8,416 bases of DNA, taken from positions 1-8,416 of the forward strand of contig JBEKZQ010000510.1 of assembly GCA_049509675.1 (NCBI GenBank). The letters are read 5' to 3'. Position numbers and translations under genes: made by a program. Of this stretch, positions 6,023 to 8,416 are shown piece by piece; position 1 is the first letter of the stretch; each line of letters starts with the position of its first letter. The notes under the pieces are model-generated. The model saw nothing but the letters and a program-made list of their open reading frames with translations, did no database searches and was not told where the DNA came from. Source of the stretch: JBEKZQ01 sp049509675. GTDB lineage: Bacteria > Planctomycetota > Planctomycetia > Pirellulales > Thermoguttaceae.

Positions 6023-7324
6023 ATGAAAATCAAGAACCCGCGATTCCGCTTGTTCCTGGCGTGTTGTCTCGCCGTCACTGCGAACGGTTTACTGCCCAAG
6101 GCCGTTCATGCCGAGACCCGCATGGCCGCCAGCTTGACGCCGGAGGCTGTCCGGGAGGCGATCAACGCGGCCAAGGACGGGGACACCGTGCAACTCCCCG
6201 CCGGCACGGCCGTGTGGACCCGCGGATGGAACGCCGGCCATTGGGCCAAAATGAAGGCCATCACCATCCAGGGGGCCGGCATTGACAAGACGATCATTCG
6301 CACTGATACAAGCAGGGCCCCTGGAGATAAGTCGTTCGTGGTAAATGGAGTAGAGGGAAAACCCTTCCGGATCACAGGGATCACCTTCGACGGAACCGGG
6401 TTCCCCAACGCGGGAATTTGGGCTGGCGAGATCGTGATCAGCGGGAACTGCAAGAACTTCCGCGTTGACCACTGCAAATTCTTGAATATGGATCAGATGA
6501 TGACGATCACTGGGGACACCTATGGCTTGATCGACCACTGCTATTTTTGCGCCCTGGAGAAGAATCACCAGGCGCAGACGATCTTCTGCCAGGGGCCCGG
6601 CAAGGTCAACTTCACTAAGCCCCTCACGATGGGCACTGCCCAAGCGGTCTACTTCGAGGACAATGAGGCCCGCTTCGGGCCGGCGGTCGTGAACCCGGAC
6701 GGCAACAACCCGTGGATCGTGCCGTACCAAGGCGCCCGGGTCGTCATCAGACACAACAAGATCATCAATAGCCAACTGGAAATCTACAGGGTCCGACCGG
6801 GGGCCTATGGATGTCAGAGCGCTGAAATTTACGACAACACGTTCTCCACGGAGGGCCTGAAGGCCGGCCGGCCCCAGGGGTTCATCTTCATCGCCGGCGG
6901 CGTAGCCATGGTGTTCAACAACACGGTAACTGGAACGACCTACAACACCCGTACGATCCAAGTCAGTCACGAAAGATCGTTCATGGCCATTGGCGAGTTT
7001 GGGATGTGTGACGGCACGAACCCGATTGACGGCAATCAGATTCCTGCGGGCCAGAAAGGGGCAGGCTATCCGTGCTTCGGCCAACCGGGTCGGGCGACGG
7101 ACGCCGACGGAGACGGCGTGTTCGAACCATCACCCTGCTACGCCTGGAACAACACGCTGAATGGGGCGAAGCTTGACATGGTACTGCGCCCTTGGGCGGA
7201 TCCGGAACAAACAGAGCGACAAGCAGCGCACGTCAAGGAAGGGCGGGATTTCTTCAACGAAAAGCCCAAGCCCGAGTATTACAAGCCCTATATCTATCCG
7301 CATCCGCTGCAAGGCAAGCCCTGA
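6023..7324 (+). CDS. Secreted right-handed parallel beta-helix repeat protein
   Basis: Predicted exported protein of 433 aa with a pectin-lyase-like beta-helix, a fold used by polysaccharide lyases, hydrolases and surface proteins. The start is ATG 6023: GAGG (6012-6015) lies 7 nt upstream and the protein then opens with a Sec signal peptide (MKIKNPRFRLFLACCLAV..., cleavage likely after AVHA, residue 30). An in-frame ATG at 5984 would bury the signal. After SLTPEAVREAINAAKDGDTVQLPAG, the usual entry to this fold, come successive coils: FRITGITFDG, FRVDHCKF (D149-H150), GLIDHCYF (D171-H172), AVYFEDNEARF, VVIRHNKIIN, AEIYDNTFS, MVFNNTV and YAWNNTLNG. A calcium-site-like DADGDG (360-365) and NPIDGN...GYPCFGQPGR precede the last coil. 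The Asn ladder is typical of the fold. Catalytic residues and substrate are not assignable. Confidence 0.82.
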   Translation: MKIKNPRFRLFLACCLAVTANGLLPKAVHAETRMAASLTPEAVREAINAAKDGDTVQLPAGTAVWTRGWNAGHWAKMKAITIQGAGIDKTIIRTDTSRAPGDKSFVVNGVEGKPFRITGITFDGTGFPNAGIWAGEIVISGNCKNFRVDHCKFLNMDQMMTITGDTYGLIDHCYFCALEKNHQAQTIFCQGPGKVNFTKPLTMGTAQAVYFEDNEARFGPAVVNPDGNNPWIVPYQGARVVIRHNKIINSQLEIYRVRPGAYGCQSAEIYDNTFSTEGLKAGRPQGFIFIAGGVAMVFNNTVTGTTYNTRTIQVSHERSFMAIGEFGMCDGTNPIDGNQIPAGQKGAGYPCFGQPGRATDADGDGVFEPSPCYAWNNTLNGAKLDMVLRPWADPEQTERQAAHVKEGRDFFNEKPKPEYYKPYIYPHPLQGKP

Positions 7325-7340
7325 CGGCCACCGTTCACGG

Positions 7341-7399
7341 GGGACTGTCCCAATTTTCGCCCGCCATGCCCAGCATGGCCGCGAAAATGGGACTGTCCC
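7341..7399. repeat. Near-perfect REP-like hairpin between convergent genes
   Basis: Two identical 11-mers GGGACTGTCCC (7341-7351 and 7389-7399), each almost palindromic, bracket TTTTCGC/GCGAAAA and GCCATGC-CCA-GCATGGC. The whole folds into a stem of about 26 bp with a 3-nt loop. It starts 17 nt after the beta-helix stop and precedes the convergent CBM9-like gene, a typical place for REP elements. It shares edge motifs with the hairpin at 733-807. Confidence 0.72.
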
Positions 7400-7445
7400 C
7401 TTTGGCCGGGACAGGAAATGCCGCGTGAGTGCCCGGCGAAGTTCA

Positions 7446-8294
7446 TCATGCCTGGTCCTCCACGTCGCGCGTCGAGAAATGGATCCGGGTAAAGCATTCC
7501 GGCACGTGCGTGTCGGGCACGCCGTGCTTGTTCCAGCACCAGGCGGGCTGCGGCCGGGGCAGCGTCCCGCCGACCTCAAGCTTCTCGAACCGCCCGAAGA
7601 ATATCCGCCACACGTCGCCTTCGCGCGGCGGCAACGGACGTCCGCCGGAGAGCCACTTCATGCCCGCCCAGGGGAAGGCCAGCTCCACCGTCCATCCCTG
7701 GTCGGCGGTGGCCGGGTCGTTGATGCGGCCTTGCACCTCGACGGCGGAGCGCAGGCCGGGAAAATCCCAGTCCAAAAAGGCCCAACGCAGGCCGCGCGGG
7801 TGCGTGCCCCGCCAGAAGTGCCAGCCGCTGCGGTCGTAGTCGCCGCCGAACGACAGGGCCTGGCGCGAGAACAGGTCGAACTCCGGCACGTCGAACTTCC
7901 CGCCCCGCTGGTAGCGGTCCCGCCAGATGAAGAACACCTCGTAGAGCGTGCCCAGGGCGTTGATCTCCAATTCGTAGTAGCAGTCGCCGCCGTCGATGAA
8001 GACCTCGACGTCGTTCTCCATGAAGATCAAGGAGTCGCGCTGGCTGAGATGGGCCTCGACCCACGGCTCCTGCACCCAAAAGCCCACGTACAGGCATTGG
8101 TCGTCCCAGAGGGCCGCCGCGCGGGTGTCCAGCACCGCCGGCCCGCCGGTGACCATGTCCACGAACCGCGGCGATCTTGGGGCCAGCCGCCAGCCCGGCC
8201 CTGCCAGGCGGCCGTCCACCGTCGGCGGCACGCGGGTACGGTAACAGGTGTAATCGGCCACGTCCTCTTCCGCACAGCCGTAACGCTCGCTCAT
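7446..8294 (-). CDS. Carbohydrate-binding family 9-like protein (CBM9/DOMON-type)
   Basis: Beta-sandwich protein of the CBM9-like group, often attached to or encoded near carbohydrate-processing enzymes; it presumably binds a glycan. The 282 residues carry the family's landmarks in order: DGRLAGPGW (27-35), AALWDDQCLYVGFWVQEP (60-77), NDVEVFIDGG (94-103), YYELEINALGTLYEVFF (106-122), GWTVELAFPWAGM (200-212), GDVWRIFFGRFE (226-237) and the closing HVPECFTRIHF (263-273). The single domain fills the chain. No signal peptide or membrane segment is visible, so it may be cytoplasmic unless the true start differs. GAGG lies 8 nt before the ATG, supporting this start. It converges with the beta-helix gene, so a shared transcript is excluded. 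Its binding target is unknown. Confidence 0.85.
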   Translation of the reverse strand: MSERYGCAEEDVADYTCYRTRVPPTVDGRLAGPGWRLAPRSPRFVDMVTGGPAVLDTRAAALWDDQCLYVGFWVQEPWVEAHLSQRDSLIFMENDVEVFIDGGDCYYELEINALGTLYEVFFIWRDRYQRGGKFDVPEFDLFSRQALSFGGDYDRSGWHFWRGTHPRGLRWAFLDWDFPGLRSAVEVQGRINDPATADQGWTVELAFPWAGMKWLSGGRPLPPREGDVWRIFFGRFEKLEVGGTLPRPQPAWCWNKHGVPDTHVPECFTRIHFSTRDVEDQA

Positions 8295-8345
8295 GGTTGT
8301 GTCCTCGGTAGTGGTCTGTCCATTTCGACATTAACGGTCGGGTGC

Positions 8346-8398
8346 CACTGCTGGCTTGCCCAGAAGTGCTGTAAACACGGTTGGACAAGCCAACCGTG
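8346..8398. repeat. Pair of adjacent hairpin repeats upstream of the CBM9-like gene
   Basis: Hairpin one is CACTGCTGG (8346-8354), loop CTTGC, CCAGAAGTG (8360-8368), with one mismatch. Hairpin two is CACGGTTGG (8376-8384), loop ACAAG, CCAACCGTG (8390-8398), a perfect 9-bp stem. The loops CTTGC and ACAAG are partly complementary (CTTG with CAAG), and TGG next to the loop is shared, so the two look like diverged units of one dispersed repeat. They lie 50-105 nt upstream of the CBM9-like start. Confidence 0.55.
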
Positions 8399-8416
8399 AC
8401 GCCCGTAAACTCAAGT

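Noticed and set aside
7161..8399. 412-codon plus-strand frame over the CBM9-like gene
   Set aside because: It overlaps the end of the beta-helix gene and is antisense to a clear CBM9-like domain. Its composition has no recognisable fold.
1..8416. CRISPR arrays, rRNA or tRNA genes, integrase and attachment sites
   Set aside because: No regularly spaced direct repeats, no conserved RNA-gene sequence and no recombinase were seen on either strand.

Overview
The window reads as a GC-rich chromosomal segment of an environmental bacterium, most likely a planctomycete. That assignment is an inference from gene style: a WecA-type transferase beside a Wza-type exporter, an O-antigen-ligase-like protein with a C-terminal TPR tail, weak Shine-Dalgarno sites, secreted beta-helix and CBM9-like proteins, and many intergenic hairpin repeats. 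No marker gene is present to prove it.

Left part (1-2087, minus strand): two envelope or exopolysaccharide genes run leftward. The upstream gene is a WecA/TagO-type polyprenyl-phosphate sugar-1-phosphate transferase (864-2087), which would load the first sugar onto the lipid carrier. The downstream gene is a Wza-type export lipoprotein (1-638, cut by the window edge). The 225-nt gap between them holds a REP-like hairpin.

Middle part (2088-5568, plus strand): a 461-nt divergent intergenic region carries repeated GTAAA/TTTAC inverted motifs and a 173-bp MITE-like element. A large O-antigen ligase/polymerase (Wzy_C/WaaL superfamily) starts 31 nt after the MITE and its duplicated TTAA. Its frame breaks near 4450-4465, and the C-terminal TPR part continues in another frame to 5100. 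An unrecognised 81-aa protein (5261-5506) follows, with a perfect TATAAT and a good ribosome binding site. A second, inverted 173-bp copy of the MITE lies at 5569-5741. The copies are about 91% identical, and each has its own 4-bp target duplication (TTAA and ATAG).

Right part (5742-8416): the 5742-6022 interval looks like a small-RNA gene on the minus strand. It has a sigma70-type promoter (TTGCGG, 17 nt, TATAGT), an 83-nt rod-like stem and a GC-rich terminator, giving a transcript of about 157 nt. Next come a secreted right-handed beta-helix protein (6023-7324, plus) and a convergent CBM9-like carbohydrate-binding protein (7446-8294, minus), separated by a near-perfect REP-like hairpin. The right edge carries another pair of hairpin repeats.

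The transferase, exporter and ligase fit one pathway: build a lipid-linked glycan, polymerise or ligate it, export it. The disrupted ligase suggests that this branch is decaying or that the assembly has an indel. The best candidates for something not previously described are the minus-strand RNA at about 5793-5949 and the 173-bp MITE family.
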